Shown here: positions 56,762 through 64,000 of the stretch, piece after piece | How positions within the stretch are numbered: the first letter of the stretch is position 1 | How the letters are laid out: each line of letters starts with the position of its first letter | NCBI RefSeq assembly: GCF_041107455.1 | Contig: NZ_JBGBPY010000001.1 | Span: 744,001 to 808,000, forward strand | Length of the DNA stretch: 64,000 nucleotides | Source of the DNA: Rhodanobacter humi | Lineage (GTDB): Bacteria > Pseudomonadota > Gammaproteobacteria > Xanthomonadales > Rhodanobacteraceae | Direction: 5' to 3' | Notes under the pieces: generated by a model | The model's input: the letters and a program-made list of their open reading frames with translations, nothing else | Databases searched by the model: none | What the model was told of the DNA's origin: nothing | Translations under genes and position numbers: made by a program

Positions 56762-57669
56762 CAGGCGGCCTCCTGCTCGGCGACGGTTTCACGGGTGAGT
56801 TCGGTGAATGCCTCGGCCAAGCCGGCGCGTTGCACCTCCAGTTCGCCCAGGGCGGGATCGGCATCGAGCAACCGGCGCACCACCGCCTCGGCCTGCGCGG
56901 TGGCGATGCGCAGGTGGCCGTTCTCGCGCATGGCGGAGGCCACACCCGGCCAGGCGGCAATCGCCGCGGCGTCGAGATCGCTGACGCAGCGGATGCGGGT
57001 GAGCGCCACGCGCTTGCGCAGGTCGTCCACGCTGCCTTCGCTGAGCACGCGCCCCTGGCCGAGCACCACCACGCGCTGCGCCAGCGCCTCGGCCTCCTCC
57101 AGATAATGCGTGGTGAGCACCACGGCGCAGCCTTCGGCGACCAGCGCACGCATCGCCGCCCACAGCTTCTGCCGCGCGTCGATGTCCATGCCCACGGTGG
57201 GCTCGTCGAGGAACAGCAGCTCGGGCCGCCCGCACAGCGCCAGCGCGAACTGCACGCGCCGCTGCTGGCCGCCGGAGAGCTTGCCGTAGGGCCGCAGCAG
57301 CAGGTCGGCGATGCCGGCCAGCGCGGCGGTTTCGTCGAAACCGCGCGGGTGCGGGTAATAGCTCATGGTCAGGCGCAGCAGCTCGCCCACGCGCAACGTG
57401 GCCGGCAGGTTGGCCGACTGCAGCATCACGCCGATGCGGCGGCGCGCCTCGATGCGCTGCGGATCGAGCCCGAACAGTTCGGCGCGGCCCGCGTCGGGGC
57501 GGATCAGGCCCAGCAGCAGGCCGATGCTGGTGCTCTTGCCGGCGCCATTGGGGCCGAGCAAGGCCAGCAGTTCGCCGCGCCGCACGGCGAGGTCCACGCC
57601 ATCCAGTGCGGTGAGCGGGCCGTAGCGCTTCACGGTCGCGGCAAGTCGGGCAACGGTAGTCTCGTTCAT
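56761..57669 (-). CDS. ABC transporter ATP-binding protein
   Basis: 302 residues. Walker A GPNGAGKST (about 39-47), signature LSGGQQRRVQFAL and Walker B LLFLDEPTVGMD, followed by a D-loop and the H-loop in LTTHYLEEAEALA. The C-terminal 80 residues form the extra domain common in antibiotic and lipid exporters of this type. The ATG at 57669 has a strong AGGAGGA site. It is the first gene of a five-gene minus-strand unit: ATPase, permease, two kinases, response regulator. Confidence 0.94.
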   Translation of the reverse strand: MNETTVARLAATVKRYGPLTALDGVDLAVRRGELLALLGPNGAGKSTSIGLLLGLIRPDAGRAELFGLDPQRIEARRRIGVMLQSANLPATLRVGELLRLTMSYYPHPRGFDETAALAGIADLLLRPYGKLSGGQQRRVQFALALCGRPELLFLDEPTVGMDIDARQKLWAAMRALVAEGCAVVLTTHYLEEAEALAQRVVVLGQGRVLSEGSVDDLRKRVALTRIRCVSDLDAAAIAAWPGVASAMRENGHLRIATAQAEAVVRRLLDADPALGELEVQRAGLAEAFTELTRETVAEQEAA

Positions 57670-58013
57670 GCGGGTGTCTCCTCCTGCCGCACAGCCTAGG
57701 CAGCGCGCCGCGTCGCCCCCAGTCGCCGCCGTCAACCATCGCGGGTGACAGGCGTCATCCCGGCCGTGCAGGCACCGGGAAACGGCTCCCAAGTACCTGA
57801 TCGGGCAGGGCAAGGCGCCACCCGCACCGGCCGTTCCAGCTCCCTCAGGGGGTACCGGGCACCCTGTCTGCCGGGTTATCCTCGGTATTCGTGGACGCGC
57901 GCCCCACCCCGTCGAACCGGGCCATGCGCCGCGGGAGCCAGGCTCCCCCACGCAAACACGTCGGCCTGCTTCGCGCTGGGTGCGAGGCGCCGGTGGACTC
58001 CGAGGAGAAAGTC
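57670..58013. other. divergent promoter region between the ABC operon and the aminotransferase gene
   Basis: 344 bp. It contains a dyad GGGTGAC-AGGC-GTCATCCC (57743-57761; TGAC/GTCA core with one extra base), which could be the response-regulator site about 75 bp before the ATPase gene. A tight GGGAGCC-A-GGCTCCC hairpin lies at 57933-57947. No -35/-10 pair is convincing. The in-frame extension of the aminotransferase through this region is not protein-like. Confidence 0.45.
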
Positions 58014-59525
58014 ATGGGTTTGATCGATCAGCTGCGCGAACTGCGCGAATTCGGCGGCAAGCCGCGCACCACCGGCCTGGACGATGCCAGCATCGAACGC
58101 ATGGCGGCCGTCGACCCCATGCTCGGCGAGGCCGTGGCCAGTGCCGTGGCGCGCCACCGCGAACTGCGCGCCGAACTGGGGGCCGCTGGTATGGGTGATT
58201 TCCTGAAGCTGGACGAGGCCGCGCAGCTGGCGCAGGCGCAGGCCGGTTTCGTCAACTTCTATCCCGACGACGCGATCAACCCCTACCTGCCGGCCGCCGC
58301 GCGCGGCCCATGGATCGTCACCCTGAAGGGTGCGGTGCTGCACGACAACGGCGGCTACGGCATGCTCGGCTTCGGCCACAACCACCCGGCGATCGACGCC
58401 GCGCTGGCGCGCGACCAGGTGATGGCGAACGTGATGACGCCGAGCGTGGCGCAGTTGCGCTTCGCCCAGGCCTTGAACAGGGAACTGGGCCGCCATCGCG
58501 GCGGCAATCCGTATGCGCGCTACCTGTGCCTCAACTCCGGCTCGGAGTCGGTCTCGCTGGCCTGCCGCGTCGCCGACGTCAACGCCAAGCTGATGACCGA
58601 CGCCGGCGGCCGCTATGCCGGGCGCACGATCAAGCGCCTGGTGGTGAAGGGCGCGTTCCACGGCCGCACCGAGAAACCCGCGCTGTATTCCGATTCCTCG
58701 CGCAAGACCTACCAGCAGCATCTCGCCAGCTACCGCCACGAGGACAGCGTGCTGGTGGTCGAGCCCTACAACGTGGCCCAGCTGGAAGCCGCGTTCGCCG
58801 ATGCCGACAAGCACGGCTGGTTCGTCGAGGCGATGTTCCTCGAACCGGTGATGGGCGAAGGCGACCCCGGCCGTGCGGTGACGCCGGAGTTCTACGCCGC
58901 CGCGCGCCGGCTCACCGAGGCGCACGGCTCGCTGTTCCTGGTCGACTCGATCCAGGCCGGCCTGCGCGCGCACGGCGTGCTGTCAATCACCGACTATCCC
59001 GGCTTCGAAAAACTGCCCGCGCCGGACATGGAGACCTTCTCCAAGGCGCTCAACGCTGGCCAGTACCCGCTCTCGGTGCTGGCGGTGAGCGAGCGCGTCG
59101 CCGGCCTGTACCGCAAGGGCATCTACGGCAACACCATGACCGCGAACCCGCGCGCGCTGGACGTGGCGCTGGCCGTGCTGGGCGAGCTCAGCGACGAAGT
59201 GCGCGCCAACATCCGCGCCCGCGGCAAGGAATTCGTGGACAAGCTCAACACGCTGAAGGACGAGCTGGGCGGCCTGATCACCAAGGTGCAGGGCACCGGC
59301 CTGCTGTTCTCCTGCGAGCTGGCCCCGCAGTTCAAGTGCTACGGCGCCGGCTCCACCGAGGAATACCTGCGCGAGCGCGGCATCGGCGTGATCCACGGCG
59401 GCGTCAACTCGTTGCGCTTCACCCCGCACTTCAACGTCACCAGCGCCGAGGTGGACCTGGTCGTGTCGCACGTGCGCCACGCCCTGCTGGAAGGCCCGCG
59501 CAAGAGCGAAAGCAAGGCGGCCTGA
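58014..59525 (+). CDS. Class III PLP-dependent aminotransferase, substrate unknown
   Basis: 503 residues, longer than most class III enzymes (about 420-450) because of an N-terminal helical section (1-80). NGGYGMLGFGHNHPAIDAAL, CLNSGSESVSLACRVADVNAK (cofactor phosphate site) and K344 in ETFSKALNAGQYPLSV, the PLP lysine, identify the fold. The usual D-x-Q/I motif appears as FLVDSIQAGLRAHG. It would transfer an amino group from an amine or omega-amino acid. The exact reaction cannot be assigned and no pathway neighbour helps. The ATG at 58014 has GAGGAG upstream. A terminator-like hairpin follows. Confidence 0.85.
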   Translation: MGLIDQLRELREFGGKPRTTGLDDASIERMAAVDPMLGEAVASAVARHRELRAELGAAGMGDFLKLDEAAQLAQAQAGFVNFYPDDAINPYLPAAARGPWIVTLKGAVLHDNGGYGMLGFGHNHPAIDAALARDQVMANVMTPSVAQLRFAQALNRELGRHRGGNPYARYLCLNSGSESVSLACRVADVNAKLMTDAGGRYAGRTIKRLVVKGAFHGRTEKPALYSDSSRKTYQQHLASYRHEDSVLVVEPYNVAQLEAAFADADKHGWFVEAMFLEPVMGEGDPGRAVTPEFYAAARRLTEAHGSLFLVDSIQAGLRAHGVLSITDYPGFEKLPAPDMETFSKALNAGQYPLSVLAVSERVAGLYRKGIYGNTMTANPRALDVALAVLGELSDEVRANIRARGKEFVDKLNTLKDELGGLITKVQGTGLLFSCELAPQFKCYGAGSTEEYLRERGIGVIHGGVNSLRFTPHFNVTSAEVDLVVSHVRHALLEGPRKSESKAA

Positions 59526-59536
59526 GCCTGCGCTCC

Positions 59537-59569
59537 GCCTGCCAAAGCTGAGCTTCCGCTTTGGCAGGC
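59537..59569 (+). terminator. terminator-like hairpin after the aminotransferase gene
   Basis: GCCTGCCAAAGC (59537-59548) and GCTTTGGCAGGC (59558-59569) form a perfect 12-bp stem with a 9-nt loop, 12 nt after the stop. There is no clear T-run. Confidence 0.65.
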
Positions 59570-59713
59570 GCCCTCCCGGTTCGACGCGGTCATGCCGCAT
59601 TGACCTAGATGAATGCGGCTTGCACTGAAATTTTCGTTAGCCTCCACGCTGCTCCCGAACCGGCTATAGACTGCAGGCGCCGGCACCTGCCGGTCACCAT
59701 GGGAGGTCACATC

Positions 59714-60121
59714 ATGTCACTGTCGATACGCATGCTTGCTGTCAGTGCCGCCATTGCTCTCGCCGGCACCGCCTTCGCGGCCACGGCCACCCCTGCCGCA
59801 ACGCAGGCAGCCAAGGCCGCGGCAACGGCCCCGGCCGCCAAGAAGGAAATGACCGCGCAGCAGCAGCGCATGGCGGACTGCAACAAGGAAGCCACCGGCA
59901 AGAAAGGCGCCGAGCGCAAGGCCTTCATGAGCTCCTGCCTGAAGGGCGAGCATGCCGCGCCGGCCACCGCCGCCGCGCCGTCGGCCAAGGAGGCGCAGCA
60001 GGAACGCATGAAGTCCTGCAACGCCGAAGCCAAGGTCAAGGCACCGAAGGGCGCCGAGCACAAGGCCTTCATGAGCGCCTGTCTGAAGGGCGATGCCGCC
60101 GCGGCTCCCGCCGCGCACTGA
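59714..60121 (+). CDS. psiF: PsiF-family periplasmic protein with two PsiF repeats
   Basis: 135 residues. The signal peptide (about 1-22, ending AFAA) and an alanine-rich spacer are followed by two copies of the PsiF repeat: MADCNKEATGKKGAERKAFMSSCLKG and MKSCNAEAKVKAPKGAEHKAFMSACLKG, each with two cysteines. E. coli psiF is induced by phosphate starvation, but its biochemical role is unknown. The strong GGGAGG site sets the ATG at 59714. An inverted repeat GCCGCATT/AATGCGGC (59594-59619) and a TATAGA lie upstream. No good Pho box was found. A T-tailed terminator follows at 60141. Confidence 0.88.
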   Translation: MSLSIRMLAVSAAIALAGTAFAATATPAATQAAKAAATAPAAKKEMTAQQQRMADCNKEATGKKGAERKAFMSSCLKGEHAAPATAAAPSAKEAQQERMKSCNAEAKVKAPKGAEHKAFMSACLKGDAAAAPAAH

Positions 60122-60140
60122 GCCTGCAGCAGCTTGTTCA

Positions 60141-60172
60141 GGGCGCCGCCGCAAGGCGGCGCCCTTTTCTTT
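60141..60172 (+). terminator. rho-independent terminator of psiF
   Basis: GGGCGCCGCC-GCAA-GGCGGCGCCC forms a perfect 10-bp stem with a GCAA tetraloop, followed by TTTTCTTT. Confidence 0.93.
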
Positions 60173-60193
60173 GCCTGCGGCTATGCTTGGCCG

Positions 60194-60826
60194 ATGAAAA
60201 TCGTCGAAGTCCGCCACCCCCTCATCCAGCACAAGCTGGGCCTGATGCGCCGCGCCGGCATCAGCACCAAGGAGTTCCGCGAGCTGGCGGGCGAAGTGGC
60301 CGCCCTGCTCACCTACGAGGCCACCAAGGACCTGGAGACCGTCGAGGAACACATCGAAGGCTGGGCCGGCCCACTCACCGTGCAGCGGATCAAGGGTGCC
60401 AAGATCACCATCGTGCCGATCCTGCGCGCCGGCCTCGGCATGCTGCCCGGCGTGCTCGATCTGATCCCCGCCGCCAAAGTCAGCGTGGTGGGCCTGCAAC
60501 GCGACGAGCAGACGCTGAAACCGGTCGCCTACTACGAGAAACTCACCGGCCGCATGGACGAGCGCATCGCGCTGATCGTCGACCCCATGCTGGCCACCGC
60601 CGGCACCCTGGTCGCCACCGTGGACATGCTGAAAGCCGCCGGCTGCCGGCGCATCAAGGGCCTGTTCCTGGTCGCCGCGCCGGAGGGCCTCAAGCGCATC
60701 GAGGCCGCGCATCCCGACATCGAGATCTACACCGCCGCGATCGACGAGCGGCTCAACGAGCACGGCTACATCCTGCCGGGCCTGGGCGACGCGGGCGACA
60801 AGATCTTCGGCACCAAGCAGGGCTGA
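60194..60826 (+). CDS. upp: Uracil phosphoribosyltransferase
   Basis: 210 residues (E. coli 208). It makes UMP from uracil and PRPP in pyrimidine salvage. [16 protein letters not shown] at the start, [19 protein letters not shown], the PRPP loop [20 protein letters not shown] and the C-terminal [17 protein letters not shown] uracil-binding motif are all present. The ATG at 60194 matches the family N-terminus, while the longer frame reads through the psiF terminator. The next gene begins at the base following its stop codon. Confidence 0.96.
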   Translation: MKIVEVRHPLIQHKLGLMRRAGISTKEFRELAGEVAALLTYEATKDLETVEEHIEGWAGPLTVQRIKGAKITIVPILRAGLGMLPGVLDLIPAAKVSVVGLQRDEQTLKPVAYYEKLTGRMDERIALIVDPMLATAGTLVATVDMLKAAGCRRIKGLFLVAAPEGLKRIEAAHPDIEIYTAAIDERLNEHGYILPGLGDAGDKIFGTKQG

Positions 60827-62416
60827 ATGCAGGCGCCACAGGGGACATTCGACTACCTCATCGTCGGCGCCGGTCCGGCCGGTTGCGCCACCGCGTCGCG
60901 GCTGGCGGTGGCGCGTCCCGACGCCAGCGTGCTGCTGGTGGAAACCGGCCCCGCGAAGAGCGGCATCCGCTCGGACGTGCCGCTGGGCATCGCCGCGCTG
61001 ATGCCGTTCCGCAACGCGCGCAACTACGCTTGGCATACCGTGCCGCAGGCGGGCCTGGGCGGCCGCCGCGGCTACCAGCCGCGCGGGCGGGGGCTGGGTG
61101 GCTCCAGCCTGATCAACGCGATGATCTGCATCCGCGGCCAGCACGAGGATTACGACGATTGGGCCCGGCTCGGCGCCACCGGCTGGGCATGGCGCGACGT
61201 GCTGCCGTATTTCCTGCGCAGCGAGCACAATACGCGCGGCGCGGACGCATGGCATGCCGTCGGCGGCCCGCTGCACGTGAGCGACCTGCCCAGCCCCAGC
61301 GCCTGCGCGCAAGCCTTCATGGCGGCCGCGGTGCAATGCGGCCATGCGCTGAATCCGGACTTCAACGGCGCCAGTCAGGAAGGCGTCGGCCTGTTCCAGG
61401 TGTTCCAGCGGGATGGCAGCCGCTGCAATGCGGCGCGCGCCTATCTCGCCGGACTGGCGCCGAAGAACCTCACCGTGCTGGCCGACTGCCAGGTCGAGCG
61501 CGTGCTGATCGCGCAGGGCCGCGCCTGCGGCATCCGCTGCGTGGACGGCCGCGAATTCGCCGCGCGGGCCGAAGTGGTGTTGTCGGCCGGCGCCTTCGGC
61601 ACGCCGCAACTGCTGATGCTCTCCGGCATCGGCCCTGCGGCGCATCTGCGCGAACTGGGCATCGCGGTGCTGCACGACAGCCCCGGCGTAGGCGACAACC
61701 TGCAGGACCATCCGGACTTCACCATCAGCCGCAAGGTGCGCGATCCCGACCTGCTCGGCACGGTGCCTTCGCTGCTGCCGCAGATCCTGCGCGCCATCAA
61801 GCCGTACCGCCACGGCCACGGCCTGCTGACCAGCAACGTCGCCGAGGCCGGCGGCTTCCTGCGCACCCGGCCGGAACTGGAGCGGCCGGACGTGCAGCTG
61901 CAGCTGTGCATCGGCATCGTCGACCACCACAGCCGCCGCCTGCACCCGGCGCGCGGCCTGGCGCTGCACACCTGCGTGCTCAGGCCGCACAGCCGCGGCA
62001 GCGTGCGGCTTGCTTCTACCGACGCGCGCAAGCCGCCGCTGATCGACCCGGCCTTCCTCAGCGACCCGCGCGACCTGGAGACGCTGGTCGCTGGCGTCGC
62101 CTTGTCCCGCCGCATCCTTGCCGCGCCTGCCTTCGCGGCTTACACGGGCCCGGCCTACCACGACGCCGAGACCACGGACGAAGCGCGCCTGCGCGAGATC
62201 ATCCGCCAGCACGCCGACACCATCTACCACCCGATCGGCACCTGCCGCATGGGCAGCGACGCCACGTCCGTGGTCGATCCTGAACTGCGCGTGCGCGGCA
62301 TCGGCGGCTTGCGCGTGGCCGACGCCTCGATCATGCCCACCCTGATCTCGGGCAACACCCAGGCACCCTGCGCGATGATCGGCGAGCGGGCGGCGGAATT
62401 CCTCGCCCGCGCTTGA
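60827..62416 (+). CDS. GMC-family FAD-dependent oxidoreductase (choline/alcohol dehydrogenase-like)
   Basis: 529 residues. The N-terminal FAD-binding motif [18 protein letters not shown] (9-26), [24 protein letters not shown] (GMC signature 1), [18 protein letters not shown] (signature 2) and the C-terminal catalytic region [11 protein letters not shown] with [18 protein letters not shown]. It oxidises an alcohol to an aldehyde or ketone. Choline is only one possibility, and no betaine gene is adjacent. Start ATG directly abuts the upp stop, so the two are co-transcribed. It converges on pip with only 7 bp between stop codons. Confidence 0.92.
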   Translation: MQAPQGTFDYLIVGAGPAGCATASRLAVARPDASVLLVETGPAKSGIRSDVPLGIAALMPFRNARNYAWHTVPQAGLGGRRGYQPRGRGLGGSSLINAMICIRGQHEDYDDWARLGATGWAWRDVLPYFLRSEHNTRGADAWHAVGGPLHVSDLPSPSACAQAFMAAAVQCGHALNPDFNGASQEGVGLFQVFQRDGSRCNAARAYLAGLAPKNLTVLADCQVERVLIAQGRACGIRCVDGREFAARAEVVLSAGAFGTPQLLMLSGIGPAAHLRELGIAVLHDSPGVGDNLQDHPDFTISRKVRDPDLLGTVPSLLPQILRAIKPYRHGHGLLTSNVAEAGGFLRTRPELERPDVQLQLCIGIVDHHSRRLHPARGLALHTCVLRPHSRGSVRLASTDARKPPLIDPAFLSDPRDLETLVAGVALSRRILAAPAFAAYTGPAYHDAETTDEARLREIIRQHADTIYHPIGTCRMGSDATSVVDPELRVRGIGGLRVADASIMPTLISGNTQAPCAMIGERAAEFLARA

Positions 62417-62423
62417 GAACGAC

Positions 62424-63383
62424 TCAGCCCCGACCGAAGCGGTCGGTGGCCTCGATCAACTCATGGATGTTGCCCGGCTCGAACGCCGAGTGCCCCGCGT
62501 CCTGCACGATGCGCAGGTCCGCTTCCGGCCAGGCGCGATGCAGATCCCAGGCGCTGCGGATCGGGCAGACCACGTCGTAGCGGCCTTGCACGATCACGGC
62601 CGGGATCTTGCGGATGCGCTCCACGTTGCGCAGCAACTGGTCCTCGTGGGCGAAGAAGCCGCCGTTGACGAAGTAGTGGCATTCGATGCGCGCGAAGGCC
62701 AGCGCGAATTCGTCCTCGTCGTGCGAGCCGATGCTGGCCGAGTCCTGGTACAGGTAACTGGTGGAGCCCTCCCACACCGACCAGGCGCGCGCCGCGGCCA
62801 CGCGCACCGCCGGGTCGTCGCTGGTGAGGCGGCGGTGGTAGGCGCTCATCAGGTCGCCGCGCTCCACTTCGGGGATCGCCGCGAGATAGGTTTCCCACGC
62901 GTCCGGATACAGCGCGTCGCAGCCCTTCTGGTAGAACCACTCCAGTTCCCAGCGGCGCAACATGAAGATGCCGCGCAGCACCAGCTCGGTGACCTTGTCC
63001 GGGTGCGTCTGCGCGTAGGACAGCGCCAGCGTGGAGCCCCAGGAACCGCCGAACACCTGCCAGCGGGCGATGCCCAGGTGCTCGCGCACGCGCTCGATGT
63101 CAGCCACCAGGTCCCAGGTGGTGTTCTCGCGCAGTTCCGCGTGCGGCGTGGACTGGCCGCAACCGCGCTGGTCGAACAGCACGATGCGGTACACCGCCGG
63201 ATCGAAGAAACGCCGGCACTTCGGGTTGGTGCCGCCGCCCGGGCCGCCGTGCAGGAACACCACCGGCTTGCCGTCCGGGTTGCCGCACTGCTCGTAGTAC
63301 AGCGTGTGCAGCTCCGAGACCTTGAGCATGCCGCGGTCGTAGGGCTCGATCTCGGGGTACAGCATGCGGCGCGGCTCGGCCAT
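62424..63383 (-). CDS. pip: Proline iminopeptidase
   Basis: 319 residues, alpha/beta hydrolase of family S33. It releases N-terminal proline from peptides. HGGPGGGTNP is the oxyanion-hole motif, DQRGCGQSTPHAE is family specific, and the nucleophile serine is in GGSWGSTLALSYAQ. The catalytic histidine lies in DAGHSAFEP near the C-terminus and the aspartate in GRYDVVCPI. The start at 63383 gives the typical length. A GTCGGGAT palindrome lies upstream. Confidence 0.95.
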   Translation of the reverse strand: MAEPRRMLYPEIEPYDRGMLKVSELHTLYYEQCGNPDGKPVVFLHGGPGGGTNPKCRRFFDPAVYRIVLFDQRGCGQSTPHAELRENTTWDLVADIERVREHLGIARWQVFGGSWGSTLALSYAQTHPDKVTELVLRGIFMLRRWELEWFYQKGCDALYPDAWETYLAAIPEVERGDLMSAYHRRLTSDDPAVRVAAARAWSVWEGSTSYLYQDSASIGSHDEDEFALAFARIECHYFVNGGFFAHEDQLLRNVERIRKIPAVIVQGRYDVVCPIRSAWDLHRAWPEADLRIVQDAGHSAFEPGNIHELIEATDRFGRG

Positions 63384-63465
63384 GGCGATTCTCGTTGGAT
63401 GGCGGGGAAGCGCAAGGCTAGGTGTTTGAGTGCCGGAAACGCAACCGACCGTGCCGCTCGGGCAT

Positions 63466-63483
63466 GTCGGGATGAATCCCGAC
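63466..63483. repeat. GTCGGGATGAATCCCGAC palindrome, second copy
   Basis: Identical to 52839-52856. It sits 12 bp beyond the stop codon of the FAD-linked oxidase gene (minus strand) and upstream of pip. Confidence 0.88.
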
Positions 63484-63495
63484 CCACCATTGCGG

Positions 63496-64000
63496 TCAGT
63501 TCTCGAACAGCTTGCCCGGATTGAGGATGCCGTTCGGATCGAACACCTTGCGCACGCCGCGCATCAGCGCGATCTCCGCGGCGCTGCGGGTGCTGTCGAG
63601 GTAGGGCCGCTTGACCAGGCCGATGCCGTGCTCGGCCGAAATGCTGCCGCCGTGTTCCTTCAGCGTGACGGCGAGCAGTTTCGTCACGTGCTCGCACTGG
63701 GCGATGAAATCCGCGTCCGCCATGCCAGCGGGCTTCAGCACGTTGATGTGCAGGTTGCCGTCGCCGATGTGACCGAACCACACCACCTCGATGTGCGGGT
63801 ACTCGCGCGCCAGCAGCGCCTGCATCGCGTGCAGGAAGGCCGGCACCGCGCCAATGCGCACCGAGACGTCGTTCTTGTACGGCTTGTGCGGCGCCAGGCT
63901 CTCGGTGATGCCTTCGCGCAGCCGCCACAGCGCAGCGGCCTGCGCCTCGCTCTGCGCGATCGTGCCGTCGACGATCCAGCCCTGCTCCATGCCTTCGCCC
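63496..64000 (-). CDS. FAD-linked oxidase, C-terminal part (D-lactate/2-hydroxyglutarate dehydrogenase type), partial
   Basis: The last 168 residues of a larger protein whose start lies beyond the window. An open frame continues to base 64000 without a stop. WFGHIGDGNLHINVLKP carries the two histidines of the metal site, and SAEHGIGLVKRPYL is the conserved C-terminal signature of the VAO-type FAD-linked oxidases (GlcD, Dld2, D2HGDH). These oxidise D-2-hydroxy acids. The FAD-binding half is missing here, so the exact substrate cannot be told. Confidence 0.88.
   Translation of the reverse strand, partial: GEGMEQGWIVDGTIAQSEAQAAALWRLREGITESLAPHKPYKNDVSVRIGAVPAFLHAMQALLAREYPHIEVVWFGHIGDGNLHINVLKPAGMADADFIAQCEHVTKLLAVTLKEHGGSISAEHGIGLVKRPYLDSTRSAAEIALMRGVRKVFDPNGILNPGKLFEN

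Noticed and set aside
57891-58013. Upstream in-frame extension of the aminotransferase
   Set aside because: It is not protein-like, crosses a tight hairpin, and the ATG at 58014 has a clear GAGGAG ribosome-binding site.
59717-62230. Open frame of 837 codons antisense to psiF, upp and the GMC gene
   Set aside because: It spans three real genes and a T-tailed terminator, and its composition is typical of antisense artefacts.

Overview
This is a GC-rich chromosomal segment of a gammaproteobacterium. It most probably comes from the Lysobacterales (Xanthomonadales), and by inference from the Rhodanobacteraceae (Rhodanobacter/Dyella/Frateuria-like). The grounds are the gene orders bamC-dapA-gcvR-bcp, phoB-phoR-ppk1, queA-tgt-yajC-secD-secF and glnK-amtB-TorF, the sufRBCDS operon, the amgK-murU recycling pair, and abundant GTAGGAGCGGCTTCAGCC and GTCGGGATGAATCCCGAC type intergenic repeats. 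No rRNA, integrase, transposase or CRISPR array is visible.

Layout. 1-3.6 kb: tRNA-Glu, ferredoxin fdxA, then the dapA region. 3.7-12.9 kb: PhoH-like ATPase, thiD, an LpxO-like hydroxylase, an ECF41 sigma factor with its carboxymuconolactone-decarboxylase partner, then an accessory stretch (acyltransferase, DUF2306 protein, serine hydrolase, 7TM-AraC regulator). 13-17 kb: NAD-type isocitrate dehydrogenase, glutaredoxin and AhpD-like genes, BepA-like protease. 17.2-26.3 kb: phoB-phoR-ppk1 and ppx (phosphate sensing and polyphosphate), split by a sulfotransferase and a frameshifted secreted beta-propeller gene. 26.5-35.3 kb: ppiA, lpxH, two lipid enzymes and the complete suf operon. 35.6-38.1 kb: glnK-amtB-porin behind a sigma-54 promoter. 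38.2-44.0 kb: a defence patch with a type III restriction-modification system, a divergent HTH regulator and a toxin-antitoxin pair. 44.1-52.2 kb: amgK-murU and the secF-secD-yajC-tgt-queA cluster. 52.3-57.7 kb: a PH-domain protein and an ABC exporter encoded with two paralogous histidine kinases and one response regulator. 58-64 kb: class III aminotransferase, PsiF, upp, GMC oxidoreductase, proline iminopeptidase and the C-terminal part of an FAD-linked oxidase.

The most unusual signal is in the intergenic DNA. At five places (120-212, 15235-15282, 16997-17100, 26309-26400, 49186-49295) there are short hairpins. Most carry the loop sequence 5'-CANGGANG on one strand. Their stems differ but stay complementary, and in the three best arrays they recur about every 30 nt. 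CANGGANG in a hairpin loop is the known recognition element of CsrA/RsmA proteins, so these may be an undescribed family of CsrA-binding leaders or sponges. They sit next to the protease, phoB and secD genes. A second strong signal is a matched pair of GGTNACG-N16-CGTCCTTG elements in front of the ECF41 sigma gene and its partner, which looks like an autoregulated regulon of two promoters.
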